Source: Siphonodentalium dalli
Lineage: Eukaryota > Mollusca > Scaphopoda > Gadilida > Siphonodentaliidae
Reading direction: 5' to 3'
Length of the DNA: 64,000 nucleotides
Assembly (NCBI GenBank): GCA_032622095.1
Contig: CP136064.1
Location: 8,239,512-8,303,511, forward strand
Positions 43,561 through 54,760 of this stretch are shown here, one piece after another (position 1 is the first letter of the stretch; each line of letters begins with the position of its first letter). The notes beneath the pieces were generated by a model that had not been told where the DNA came from, did not search any database, and saw only the letters and a program-made list of their open reading frames with translations. The translations under genes and the position numbers were made by a program.

Positions 43561-44685
43561 ATGATGACTTCCTCAATGTCTGAAGAGGAAATGATACAGG
43601 CTTTAAAAGCCTCAGGGAAGTATAATGTTATTCCAAGTACATCTACGCCGAAAACTCCCATGAAAAATTTTCTTGATTCAATCAAGAAGCAGGGAGCAAC
43701 TCCCGGTAACAATGAACTTCCCCCTGGGAACACTTCTTATTGTCTCAAGCAGGTAAGTACTTATGTACCCAGGATATCTGGTTTTTCAGGAGACGATCCA
43801 CCTCTTAATGGTGACGTCACTTATCGCGAGTGGAGATATGAGATCCGTTGCTTGTCCAGCGACCCTGAGATCTCAGATAGTGGGCTTCTACAGGATATTC
43901 GTAGATCCATTCGGGGAATGGCCCGTCAAGTTATTATTCCACTAGGGGAACATGCCAAGGTTTCACAACTTTTATTAAAGCTTGACACTCATTTTGATGA
44001 AGTTTCATCAAATGGTATGCTAATGCAAGAGTTTTTTAACTCTACTCAGAAGCCAGGTGAGTCGGTTACTGCTTTTGGTTGCAGACTAGAATCCATTTTA
44101 GAATCTGCAATCGATAGTGGGAATATGGAGCGCTACGCCAAGAATGACCTGCTCCGGCATAAGTTTTTCTCTTCTCTACATTCCGAGCAGTTAAAGAGCC
44201 AGACCCGTCATAAATATGACAATATCTCTGACTTCGACATGTTGCTGCGAGAAATTCGTATAGTGGAAAAAGAGATTAGCGTCCACTCCATTTCTGGTTC
44301 CTCGAGAAGTAAAGCCCAGCAACATGCATCGCAGACAGATACACCACCAGACATGTTTGATGTGATGGAGAAGAAGTTTGATAGGAAACTAGATGATTTG
44401 GAGAAGCGACTGGATACAAAGATCGACCAGAAGCTGGACTTGATTTTGCAGCGCCTCGATCAGACTGCAGTTTCCCAACCACCACCACAGTCTAACTTTG
44501 GATTTGGACGAGGACATGGAAACTACACACCACAGAGAGGTTCAGGTTTCGGTCGTGGACGAGGGCGCGGTTGGACTTCGGGAAATACAGATCAAGGTCG
44601 AGATCGTGGTCGTGGTTTCAAATTTAATCATCAAGAATTTCATCAAGATGGATCACAGAATTATAAGCCACAGCCAAAAGCCTAA
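43561..44685 (+). CDS. gag: Ty3/gypsy-like Gag (intact frame)
   Basis: A 374-codon frame with ATG-ATG start. An N-terminal variable segment precedes a capsid-like region (YVPRISGFSGDDPP, VTYREWRYEIRCLSSD, then a MQEFFNSTQKPGESVTAFGC motif) that resembles retrotransposon/PNMA-type Gag capsids. A coiled-coil-like stretch (FDRKLDDLEKRLDTKIDQKL) follows, and the C-terminus is an RG-rich tail (GFGRGRGRGW, GRDRGRGF) in place of the usual CCHC zinc knuckle. The nucleic-acid-binding role of the tail is inference. The frame overlaps the pol frame by about 19 bases (44667-44685) around an AAAAG run in the -1 frame relation, a possible site of programmed -1 frameshifting. This is the only intact ORF of the element. 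Confidence 0.75.
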   Translation: MMTSSMSEEEMIQALKASGKYNVIPSTSTPKTPMKNFLDSIKKQGATPGNNELPPGNTSYCLKQVSTYVPRISGFSGDDPPLNGDVTYREWRYEIRCLSSDPEISDSGLLQDIRRSIRGMARQVIIPLGEHAKVSQLLLKLDTHFDEVSSNGMLMQEFFNSTQKPGESVTAFGCRLESILESAIDSGNMERYAKNDLLRHKFFSSLHSEQLKSQTRHKYDNISDFDMLLREIRIVEKEISVHSISGSSRSKAQQHASQTDTPPDMFDVMEKKFDRKLDDLEKRLDTKIDQKLDLILQRLDQTAVSQPPPQSNFGFGRGHGNYTPQRGSGFGRGRGRGWTSGNTDQGRDRGRGFKFNHQEFHQDGSQNYKPQPKA

Positions 44686-46104
44686 CCGCCTCTGTCGTTG
44701 GTCAGCCAGAGGCCGGTGAATCAAATGGCCAAAACTTGATTGATAGATTAGTAGGTCAATCTAATGAGACTGATGTATTCATCCAGGGAAAGAAGGTCAC
44801 TGCTCTTATTGATAGTGGATCTATGGTTACAACAGTTTCTCGTAGTTGCTATGAGTCACTGCCAAATAAACCTGTTATTCTGTCCATTAACAAACTTGGT
44901 CTTAGAGTTTCCATTGCTGGTGGATCTACTCTTCCATATAATGGATTCATTGAATGTGTGATACACATTCCATTTTTGTGTGAATGTCCTCTTTCTATTC
45001 CAGCTCTAATTGTTTCAGATACAGAGTACAACACAAGATGTCCTATCATTATCGGCACAAATATAATTCGTATGTGCAAGGACTTGGCTGAAATTCCTTC
45101 TTCTGATATTCCAAAAGAATGGAAGATAGCTATTGACAGCCTCACATGTGCAGCCATTCCAGTCAAGTCCACCAACAAGATTGCCTTGGAGATTGAGCCA
45201 TACCAGACAGTGATAGTGCAAGGCGTTGCCAGACATGATAGTGGTCTTGACTCAGCTTTTGTGACAGAAAGTTTCAGTGATGATGACAAGTTCACTGTTT
45301 GTCCACGAGTGATGAAATCAAATTCCAAGGCAAACAGTACTCGTATTCCTGTTCAACTTTGCAATATATCTGCGAAGACACTTGTGATATCTCCACATTC
45401 AACTATTGCCCAAATACAAGAAGTAAAGGTGGTTGATTCTTTGGGCTCACCAACTCTTGCTGCTGATGTTCGACCTTCTCCGAGGGACCTTGGTGTTAAC
45501 GTCGATGACAATTTATCAGCAGAAGAGAAAGATGAAGTTGATGCTCTGCTATACAAATGGAGCCATGTATTTTCTACTGGTCCTCTGGATTTAGGTGTTA
45601 CTGACCTAGTGACGCATCAAATCAAACTCACCGATGATGTTCCATTTAAACAGCCATATCGGAAGATACCTCCTGCTCTTTATGAAGAAGTCAGACAGCA
45701 TATTAAGGAGATGTTAGAAGCTGGAGTGATTAAAGAATCTGACAGTCCTTATGCATCCAACGTTGTGCTCGTTCGGAAAAAGGCCGACAACTCTTTGCGG
45801 TTCTGTATAGACTTTAGACAGTTAAATTCAAAGACCGTCAAAGATGCCTACATGCTGCCAAGGTTTGACGACATCATAGAATCGCTCCATGGCTCCAGAT
45901 ATTACAGTAAACTTGATTTACGCAATGGTTTTTGGCAGTGTCCCATTAGAGAAGAAGACAAATACAAGACCGCATTTTCTGTTGGCAAACTTGGATTTTA
46001 CCAATGTGAGCGACTTGGTCAGGGAATGGTAAATGGGCCAGCAACTTTTCAACGCCTGATGGAGACATGCATGGGCGATATGCATTTAGAAGAGTGTCTT
46101 ATCT
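44667..46104 (+). pseudogene. pol: Ty3/gypsy-like Pol, first part: protease and N-terminal RT
   Basis: The retropepsin-like active site is TALIDSGSMVTTVS (Asp-Ser-Gly). It is followed by a long linker and the RT: PYRKIPPALYEEVRQH, SDSPYASNVVLVRKK, LRFCIDFRQLN and YYSKLDLRNGFWQ, up to MHLEECLI. A 179-bp block (about 45926-46104) is then repeated directly, which shifts the frame just before the catalytic Asp-Asp box. Everything to this point is collinear with Ty3-type elements. The copy cannot make a full polyprotein. Confidence 0.8.
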
Positions 46105-46283
46105 TGGTTTTTGGCAGTGTCCCATTAGAGAAGAAGACAAATACAAGACCGCATTTTCTGTTGGCAAACTTGGATTTTACCAATGTGAGCGACTTGGTCA
46201 GGGAATGGTAAATGGGCCAGCAACTTTTCAACGCCTGATGGAGACATGCATGGGCGATATGCATTTAGAAGAGTGTCTTATCT
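45926..46283 (+). repeat. 179-bp direct tandem duplication inside RT
   Basis: The block from tggtttttggcagtgtccca to ..gaagagtgtcttatctt is present twice in succession (units about 45926-46104 and 46105-46283) with no base difference that I could see. 179 is 3x59+2, so the event alone puts the downstream frame out of register. Confidence 0.9.
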
Positions 46284-47428
46284 TCTTGGACGACGTTTTG
46301 GTATTCAGCCAGGAATTTTCATCGCACGTAGAACGTCTGGACGCAGTATTTTCTCGTCTGTCACAGCATAATTTGAAGCTGAAGCCAAATAAGTGCGAAC
46401 TATTCCGCACATCAGTGACATATCTTGGACACGTCATCTGTGCCAGTGGTGTAGCCACGGACCCAGATAAGACTTCTGCATTGGAGGATTGGCCAGTTCC
46501 CTGTAATGTTAAACAGATGAGACAATGGCTTGGATTTTGCGGATACTACCGTCGCTTCGTCAAGTGGTATGCCAGCATTGTACAGCCGCTAAACCAACTT
46601 TTGGAGGGACATTGCACTGAGGCCAAGATGAAGACAAAGAAAAATTCCCCGGCACCATGGGTTTGGACAGATATTCACCAGAGAGCATTTGTTGAAATCA
46701 AACAGAAATTAACCCAGCCTCCAATCCTGGCATATGCTGACTACAATTTGCCATTTATTGTTCATACATATAGCAGTGGTTATGGATTGGGATCTGTGTT
46801 ATACCAGCTACAGGATGGTGTAGAGCGTGTTATCGCATATGCAAGCCGTGGTTTAAAGCCCAGCGAGAAGAATTATCCAGCCCATAAATTGGAGTTCCTG
46901 TGTCTGAAATGGGCTGTCACAGACAAATTCCATGACTACTTGTATGGAAATACTTTCAAGGTTGTCACAGATAACAATCCTCTGACATATGTTCTAACAA
47001 CTGCCAAGTTGGATGCCACTGGTCATCGTTGGGTTGCCAATCTTGCCAATTACAATTTTCAGATTGAATATAGAGCTGGACGACTCAACGGTAATGCTGA
47101 TGGACTCTCCAGGAAGCCCATATTATATACAGATGTCATTAAAGCCGTTTGCCAGGCTGCAACTGTGAACTTCCCTTTAGCGGAAAGTGTTGCTGTTGGT
47201 CCTGCTCTTCCTTCGGCCGGGGAGGAGTTGGATCATGCGCATGATTCCGTTGACTGGGAATGTGAGCAGAACCAGGACTCTGTTATTTCCAGAGTTATTC
47301 ACTTTGTGAAACTTGGTAAACGGCCTGATGATAAACAGATGAAGAATGAATCATCACTAGTACGGACATATCTTAGAGAATGGAACAGTCTGTGTATTAA
47401 ACACAGTATTCTCTACCGAAGATCATAA
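46067..47428 (+). pseudogene. pol: Ty3/gypsy-like Pol, second part: RT catalytic box, RNase H
   Basis: After the duplication the frame carries the RT box FLDDVLVFSQ, the thumb region (ATDPDKTSALEDWPVP, MRQWLGFCGYYRRFV) and RNase H. The RNase H first catalytic Asp is not present: VHTYSSGYGLGSVLYQ has Tyr (codon tat) where the family has Asp (HTDAS type). The Glu (KLEFLCLKWA) and second Asp (VVTDNNPL) are present. The frame ends at TAA 47426-47428, and the integrase continues in the same frame right after it, so a single nonsense change separates them. Confidence 0.8.
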
Positions 47429-49030
47429 AATGATGAAGAGCCAGTTATGCAGCTCATTGTTCCTGATGGTTTTCGTGATCGAGCATTGCAAGGTGTTCAT
47501 GATGATGTTGGTCACCAGGGCAAAGATAAGACAGTGTGGCTTGCCAAGCAAAGATTCTACTGGCCAGGTATGTTTCGTGATGCTGAAGCGAGAGTAGAGA
47601 ACTGTGGCAGATGTATTCGCCGGAAGAAGCCAGTGAAAGCAGCTGGAAAATTAGTCCCAATACAGACTTCAAGACCCATGGAATTAGTCTGTATTGATTT
47701 TCTCAGTCTTGAGATGTCAAAAGGTGGGATTGAAAATGTGTTGGTTATTACTGACCATTTTACCCGCTATGCGCAGGCTATTCCATGTAAAAACCAGACA
47801 GCGCCCACCACTGCAAAGGCCCTATATGAGACGTTTGTGTGCTTCTACAGTTTCCCAGAACGTCTACACAGTGACCAAGGAAGAAACTTTGAGAGCAAAG
47901 TTACCAAGGAGTTATGCAAACTTGCGGGAATGAAAAAGAGTAGAACCACCCCTTATCATCCAATGGGAAATGGATCAGCAGAGCGTTTTAACCAGACCCT
48001 CATCAAGATGCTTGGTACAATGGAGGAAGAAAAAAAAGCTGATTGGAAGAGCTATGTTGGACCTCTTGTACAGGCTTATAATGCTACAAAAAGTGAAGCA
48101 ACAGGATATTCACCTCATTTTCTCATGTTCGGATGGCATCCAAGATTATCCATTGATGCTGTTTTTGGCTTGGATAAAGAAGAAGTTACTGGAAATCATG
48201 ATAGTTATGTCAAGAAATTAAAGAAGAGAATGGAATTTGCTTATAATGTAGCCTTTGACAGAGTGGAAAAGTGGAATGAGAATGTGAAGGAGAAGTATGA
48301 TGGAAGGATTCGTTCCAAAGATGCAAAGCTTGAAGTTGGAGACAGGGTGTTGGTAAGAAAAGTTGGTATCAAAGGAAAACACAAGTTAGCAGATAGATGG
48401 GAAGCAGAACCATACAAGATCATTAACATTCCGAATGAAGATGTTCCTGTGTATAAGGTTTTACAAGAATATGGAAGGGGTGTGTCCCGAATGCTGCACA
48501 GAAATATGCTGTTGCCATTTAATTATATTTCTTCCAATGTGGTTGAAGAGACTAAAGAAGCTAGACAGATGAAGAAGAAGAAAGTTCAGAAGGATGTAGA
48601 AGTAAGCTCCAGCAGTGAAGATAGTGATTCAGATAATGGTCTTATTTTAAGATCCAAATCTCATATACATAAGGATCCGCATCAATCTGTTCCTTCTGGA
48701 ATCCCTGAGATTTCTCAGAGGTCTTCTCCTATTCACTCTTCTACTTACATGTCGCCTATGGATTCTCGTTCTTACATTTCAGGTCACAGAAATAGTAATA
48801 CTTCTGAAACACACCCTTATAATGTAAGTCCTCATATTCCAGGTAACCTTGAAAGTAGTCCAGAATCTCAGTCCACACTTAACAACATTTCAGATGTAAC
48901 TTCTGCTTCAACCCCTATAAATGATCAATTTCAGTACAGACATCAAAGACCAGTTAGGCATAAGAAGGCCCCAGATCGACTTGGATCCTGGGTCTGTCCT
49001 CAAGTTGCAGATACAATTGTATTTGTCTAA
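47429..49030 (+). pseudogene. pol: Ty3/gypsy-like integrase, cut off from Pol by one in-frame stop
   Basis: The HHCC zinc domain (HDDVGH, then NCGRC) is followed by the DDE core: VCIDFLSL, LHSDQGRNF, and the Glu in GNGSAERFNQTL. A GPY-like C-terminal module (VGDRVLVRKVGIKGKHKLAD) and a Ser-rich tail of about 160 codons without a chromodomain follow. The first ATG after the stop is 47447. The integrase itself has no visible lesion, but it could only be produced by readthrough or from an internal start. Confidence 0.75.
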
Positions 49031-50440
49031 CAACAACTGTGTGATCACTTGTGTGATCATTGCTGCATTGCTATTCATTTTATTAATCTATTTTGAGATT
49101 CTAAAACACATGCTTATTTGTATGAAAGAGGGCCTGGTAGGAATTTCAGCTGAAGATCCAGTAATGGTCAAAACCTACTGAGTTACCAGTTCATGAGAAA
49201 TGTCCTTTGTAAATTCCAGGTATCTCATGGGATAGTATTGTGCTGCTTTCTCATATTTTAATCTTAGTGTGTATTTATTATTATGTAATGACTTGTTATA
49301 CATACTGTCTCATTCCGGTCAAAGGCCAAGTAAGATTATTTCAGCTGAAGACCCAGTGCCGTGTAAAAACTGACTGATGTTCCAGCTATGTAAGAAATTT
49401 TCCTTTCCAGGTTCAACTTTGGAGATAGTATTGTATATACTATTCCACTATTATATAACCACATTCCTTCATTAGTATTTCATGTCAGATATTTGATTTA
49501 GTGATAAATCAATTTAATTTGAGCATATTAACTTTGCAGAGACTGAACCTATTGCAGAAATGACTTGTAGGTTTTATTTCAGCCTCTCATGTTAAATTGT
49601 AAATTGTACTACAGATTCCTCTACATGTTACCAGCTGTAATTATTAGATATTTCAGATCTGATACCCGGCATCAGTGATGTGTTTTTCATTGGATATCAG
49701 GTTGTACAGTTTCAGCCATAACCTGTACTAGTATACATGCTGCCACTTTTGCAGCTACCTGTTGCAGATTTTGACTTGCAGTTTATTTCAGCATTTACTA
49801 TTGTAAGATGGTGATATTCTAAATGGAAATGCCTACCTAAATCGTTCATTTATTTCAGTGAATGTCAGGAGCCATTCTTCACCTGGAGGGGGTGAATGTT
49901 ATAGGTGCCGTTTTTATCTGTTTTAGTACACTGCGGTTGTATATAATCTTCTATATATCATGATACTTGCACGCATCCTGCTTTGTTATTTCAGCCTTTT
50001 GTGGGTTAACTGAAATGTGTGTCAGTGTGTGTGCGCGTGAGAGCGAGCATGAATGATTGTGTCACCTGCACACTGATTAGCACTCACCTGTGACTGGCGG
50101 GAAAATTAGCGTGGTCTGGGGGGGCACTCAGTAATTAATATTTGAAATGGTCGGACGTATTATTTTGGATTACCAATTCTAGATATATTTTATGAAATGC
50201 AGATTTCATTTTATGGAGTATCTTTAATGGTTTTTTTAATACTGACTGCTGTGATATGATTATGTTGATGCCTTTATTTTAAATACACTTTATTAACCCT
50301 TTAATTTGTTGTTGGAGTTACTATATCTACGTTAAATCCAGCCGTACAACATTAGTATGTTGTTATATTGTGAATTGAGGTGAATATTACACTTTAGGGA
50401 GAATTGGAAGGCTTACCAGCTCCATGGCTAGTATATTGAA
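49031..50440. other. 3' flank of the Ty3-like element up to the LINE
   Basis: Contains a degenerate repeat of about 190 bp: atttcagctgaaga.ccagt .. ggtcaaaa/gtaaaaac ..ctga..t.ccag at about 49143 and 49338. It also holds the candidate polypurine tract at 49887-49900 and TG-rich sequence. Part of the interval may be the 3' LTR or the LINE 5' UTR; I cannot draw the border. Confidence 0.35.
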
Positions 50441-50443
50441 ATT

Positions 50444-51699
50444 ATGTCAGACATGAGTACAACAGATCAAAGTAATACAATACGATATACAAGCTGGAAT
50501 GTGCAAGGGATCCGTAAAAAAAATAGAGATCCAGAATTTAGACACCAAATAGAGAGATATGAGTTTATTACTCTGATAGAAACGTGGCATCAAGATTCAT
50601 CAGAAATTGATTTAGAAGGCTACGAAAATCTAAATTTAAGTCGTGGCAAGCAGTGTTCGCGCTGTCGGTAGCCAAATTAGCCAATGGCTAATATTTTTTG
50701 AATTTGGCTAATAAAAAATTCATTTGGCTAAACTTTTGGCTAAACTTTTTTTTTCCCCAAATAGAGACGGAAAGCATAGAGTCATAAAGCAAATTAATAA
50801 AAGTGCTGAATAGATCGAAGTTAGGTTTATACGCCATCGATGAAACCGGCTATGTAAACAATACTAAACATGTATGCTTTGCAGCGAGTTGTTATCAGTG
50901 AGCACAATCGATAGGTGATACTTAATCAATGGTTGCGTAATTTTGCATCCCGTTTTAATAATAAACTGGCTTCTCATCATAAAAGTGTCAACGACATAGA
51001 GTTATTACAATTAGCTTAGCGGATTAATTCAGGCTTTTTTTGCGTATGGTCCGATGTGAAATCCGGCCATATTCTATATTAATGTTTTATGAATTGATCT
51101 GACTGTGTGATATAATGCATACATATGTTCGTATATTATTGTTTTTAAAGTTGTTTTTATTATGTTTTTATACTGAGTAACAAATCAAGTTTAAAGCAAA
51201 TACTTTAGTCATTAATTGTGAACCGCCCAGAAAATGAGGATTTAATTTGGCTAAAGTTTTTTTTATTTGGCTAATAAAATTTTAATTTGGCTAAACTTTT
51301 GGCTAAATCATTTTTTGGTCGAGCGCGAACACTGGTGGCAAGGGCAAGAAAAAAGGTGGTATCGCCTTTTATTTCCTCTCAAAATTCAAAAAGTACATGC
51401 GAAAAGTCTACACTGTAAACGAAGTAGCACTAATTGTTGAGTTCGATGGTAAATTACTTAACCAATCCACAAAAGTAATATTTGTATCATTGTACATTCC
51501 TCCCAGCAATTCTAGCTTTTGGAAGACGAAAGATAAATATGATGATATTTTTGAGTGTGTCGAGAAGGCATTAGCTCGGTACAAGAACAATGAACTTTTA
51601 ATTATCGGCGGGGATTTTAATGCACGCACAGGTGAATTGCCAGACCACGTGGTATCTGACAGTGATCAGCACACGCCGCTCCCAGCTGATTATATATAA
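50444..51699 (+). pseudogene. LINE AP-endonuclease N-terminal part, split by a hAT-like insertion
   Basis: From ATG 50444: YTSWNVQGIRKK and EFITLIETWH are the first two APE-type endonuclease boxes (Asn; Glu in ETW). The frame is interrupted at 50650 by a 684-bp element plus an 8-bp duplication. After it the reading continues as YFLSKFKKY, VIFVSLYIPPSN and LLIIGGDFNARTG (Asp and Asn of GDFN). The two parts are in register once the insert and one duplication are discounted (692 = 3x230+2 matches the observed frame change), so the domain was open when the insertion happened. A stop near 51699 and a frameshift separate it from the rest of the endonuclease. Confidence 0.8.
50651..51334. mobile_element. 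Non-autonomous hAT-like element, 684 bp, with perfect 8-bp TSD
   Basis: The TIRs cagtgttcgcgct (50651-50663) and agcgcgaacactg (51322-51334) are exact complements. The target duplication gtggcaag occurs at 50643-50650 and 51335-51342 without mismatch. Subterminal regions on both sides carry repeated atttggctaa / aacttttggctaaa words, probable transposase-binding arrays. No ORF. It sits in the endonuclease region of the LINE, so it is younger than the LINE copy. Confidence 0.9.
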
Positions 51700-51725
51700 T
51701 AGACACGTGCCCTAATAGAGTCAGT

Positions 51726-53425
51726 ATGGATAGTCGTGTAAACTCTTTTGGACGTCAGCTCATTACTCTTTGCCAAAGTAGTGGTATTCGTATAATTAAT
51801 GGACGATCTACAGGCGATCGACTTGGTCTTCTCACAAGCTATCAATATAATGGGGCGAGCGTCGTTGATTATATCCTTATAACAGAGAGTTTTCTTTGTG
51901 CCGTTGATTACTTTTGCGTTAAACTTCCAACGGAATTCTCTGACCATTGTCAATTAGTTCTTCACTTAAAATATGATAATGAACGATGCCAATCATCAAA
52001 CAAATACACATATACCCGAATAAGAACACATCTTAAATGGGCAGATCATAGTGATGAGAAATTGCGTGACGTCATGCATAATACGTCCATGCGAGGACGC
52101 TTATCTAACTATAAAACGTATCCATATCAGCACGATGTTTGCGGTGCCACAAATGCGACCAAAGACATTATGCAAATAATAAAAGACGTTAACATGTACG
52201 CATGTTCACGTCGGGTAGTCAAGAGGAAGAGAACACCGCGTAAAAGAAAGTGGTTCGATGGGCATTGTAGGAAACTTAAGCGTGATCCCGTGAAAATCAT
52301 TATCGATATGAGGAAGAACCCACTTGAAACAAACCTAAGAACACGATATCATGTGAAACTGAAAGCATACAAAAAGTCGCTTAAGACTAAACGACGGGCA
52401 TTTTACGCAGATATATATTGTAAACTAGATACGTTAGAGACAACCAACCCAAAACAATATTGGGAAATCATAACAAAAATGCGACAGAAACAGGTTTCCC
52501 AAAATGAACTTGATGCTGATAGATCAGTTGATTTCTTCACTAAGCTTTATTGTCCGGAACCTGATAACCCAGATTGTGGATTACCTTCGGTCATATATAA
52601 ATCACCCAATCAATCTATTAATAATGATGTCATCACGACAGAGGAAGTACTTGTTGCTACACGAGAATTAAAAAACGGAAAGGCAATTGGACCCGACCAA
52701 GTTTCTAACGAATTGCTTAAGTCGCTCGTTCCTTTGATGATTGATGAAATTGTAAAATTGTTTAACTTAATTCTAGAGACAGGACAGTATCCGAGTGAGT
52801 GGAGTGAATCTACCCTCACTTTAATTCATAAAAAAGGAGACAAAGGTGATCTCAATAACTACCGGGCAATAGCAGTATCATCGTCGGTCGGTAAATTGTT
52901 TAATAAAATAATTAATCGTCGATTAATCGCGTTCTTGGATGTAAACAATATTATTAGCGAAAACCAATTTGGTTTTTCGAAAGGGAAGAGCACCATTGAT
53001 GGAGCGTTTGTTCTACACGCGGCCATACACAAATACAAAGGATTGGGCAAGCCGCTATATGCTGCGTTCATAGATTTCATAAAGGCGTTCGACACAGTTA
53101 ACAGGCAAATACTTTTTAAAAAATTGAAATGCGTGGGGATTAAGGGACACATAATGCGGGTAATTCAGTCACTATATGACAATAGCTATTATATCACCAA
53201 AACAAACAAAGGGTTGGGGCCTTCGTGCTTGTACACGATAGGTGTCAAACAAGGGTACATATTGTCACCAAATTTGTTCAAAATCTTTATTGATGACATT
53301 AAAAATGTGTTTGACAGTCCTTGCGATGCTGTCCGTATAGGCAATGATTCACTTAATCACATTTTATTCGCTGACGACCTAGTTTTACTTTCGGATACTC
53401 CAAATGGGCTTCAGCGGTGTCCAGA
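51726..53425 (+). pseudogene. LINE endonuclease C-terminal part and reverse transcriptase
   Basis: The first 90 codons complete the AP endonuclease (ASVVDYILI with Asp, EFSDHCQLVLHL with the SDH catalytic pair). A basic linker (VVKRKRTPRKRKW) follows, then RT: LKNGKAIGPDQVSNELLK, WSESTLTLIHKKGDKGDLNN YR, SENQFGFSKGKSTIDGAF, FIDFIKAFDTVNR, GVKQGYILSPNLF and the catalytic FADDLVLLS. The frame shifts at about 53425 (QRC) and continues in another frame. The domain order and motif spacing are those of an APE-type non-LTR retrotransposon; the clade (I/Jockey-like versus others) is not resolved. Confidence 0.85.
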
Positions 53426-54592
53426 CTAAATAGATACACGGAGACCAACAAACTCGCTGTGAACACTGATAAAACTAAATGTATGGTGTTTAGATCTAGG
53501 AAAGCTAAAACTTCACCCGACTTTCACATTGGAAATCAAAAGTTGGAAAATGTCACTGAATACAACTATCTTGGAATTAAATTTAGTAATACTGGTAGAT
53601 TCATACATGCAATGGAAGAGTTAAGTGCTAAAGGTCTCAAAGCAATGCATTCACTAATTAATGCATGTGCAAAAGACGCACCGATTCCAATATCGACGTC
53701 TTTAAAACTCTTCGATAGATTAATTAAGCCGATACTATTATATGGAAGCGAATTATGGGGCGTTGAAATAACCACTAAAAATCACGAACGCCTGCCATGT
53801 GAAAAGGTACATTTAAAATACTGTAAAAGGTTACTCGGAGTCGGTAAATTTTCTTCAAACAACGCTGTCCGCGCCGAGTTAGGGAGCCACCCACTATTCA
53901 TTGATGTGGCATGCAGACTTTCATCATATGTAATTAAGTTAATGTCATGGTCGGACTGTAATCTTCTCCGCAGTGCTGCGTTGGAACAACAGATGGCATC
54001 GGTTAAGAAATCAATCTTTAAAACGGCAGAATCACTGGGGTGGAATATTGCAGACCTCCAAAACGCTGGTCCCGTACTGTGTCAATTCAAAAGAAATCTT
54101 ATTGAAGATTATTATATATATTTTAGACACAGTCTCACTGACGAATGTTCAAAAAAGGGAAGTAATAAGTTACGAACATACCGACTTTTCAAACTTAAGT
54201 ACGAAATAGAACCTTATCTTCTTCACACAACATCAATAGAAAATAGAATCGTTTTCACTAGACTGCGAATAAGTAATCATAAATTGGCTATTGAAAAGGG
54301 ACGCCACACACAACCGCCGACGGCAGTAGAACAAAGGTTTTGTATATTTTGTTCCGATAATGCTATTGAAGACGAAAAACATTTTCTTTTAGAGTGCAGC
54401 GCTTACCGCACACAACGTCTCGAGCTCACAAACCTTATGAAGACACAGTTCTCAGACTTTGAAAGCATGACCCAAACTGAACAGCTTGTCAAAATCTTAT
54501 CCAACAATGTGTCAAATACATGCACTTCAATTTGTCATATGATCCGAAGATTATTCTCCGCACGTGATGAGCATCGTATCATAAATCAATGA
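53417..54592 (+). pseudogene. LINE RT thumb and C-terminal CCHC domain
   Basis: Continues the RT after the frameshift: LNRYTETNKLAVNTDKTKCM, YNYLGIKFSNTGRF, the thumb, and near the end a CCHC-type zinc motif, C-x2-C (CIFC) ..H (EKHF)-x4-C (LLEC). TGA at 54590-54592 ends the ORF. No RNase H signature is visible. A 3' UTR of about 150 bases follows and ends in a tctctctatc simple repeat at 54737-54758. Confidence 0.8.
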
Positions 54593-54760
54593 ACAAATAC
54601 AGAATAGATGATCCATTGCACATTCAGCTTGACCTTATATTAATATCATTTATTATACTGTTCAATACACAATGTACAATTATATGTTATTATGTATGCA
54701 TACTGTCCTTATAAGTATGTTTTTGCCAATTAAACTTATCTCTCTATCTCTCTCTATCGT

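Larger units (their letters stand above)
42785..49905 (+). mobile_element. Ty3/gypsy-like LTR-type retrotransposon, LTRs not identified
   Basis: The order gag, protease, RT, RNase H, integrase places it in Ty3/gypsy. A purine run (ctggagggggtgaa, 49887-49900) followed by tgttatagg.. would suit a polypurine tract and LTR start, but I could not find that sequence 5' of gag. There is no env-like frame after the integrase. The boundaries given are therefore outer guesses. Confidence 0.6.
50444..54760 (+). mobile_element. APE-type LINE, near full-length but inactivated
   Basis: Endonuclease, RT and zinc domain are collinear and the tail ends in a short simple repeat. Lesions seen: the hAT-like insertion, a frameshift near 51700 and a frameshift near 53425. 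The 5' end (UTR or ORF1) could not be delimited. Confidence 0.75.

Noticed and set aside
44849-45328. 159-codon minus-strand frame
   Set aside because: Antisense shadow of the Ty3-like protease and linker region.
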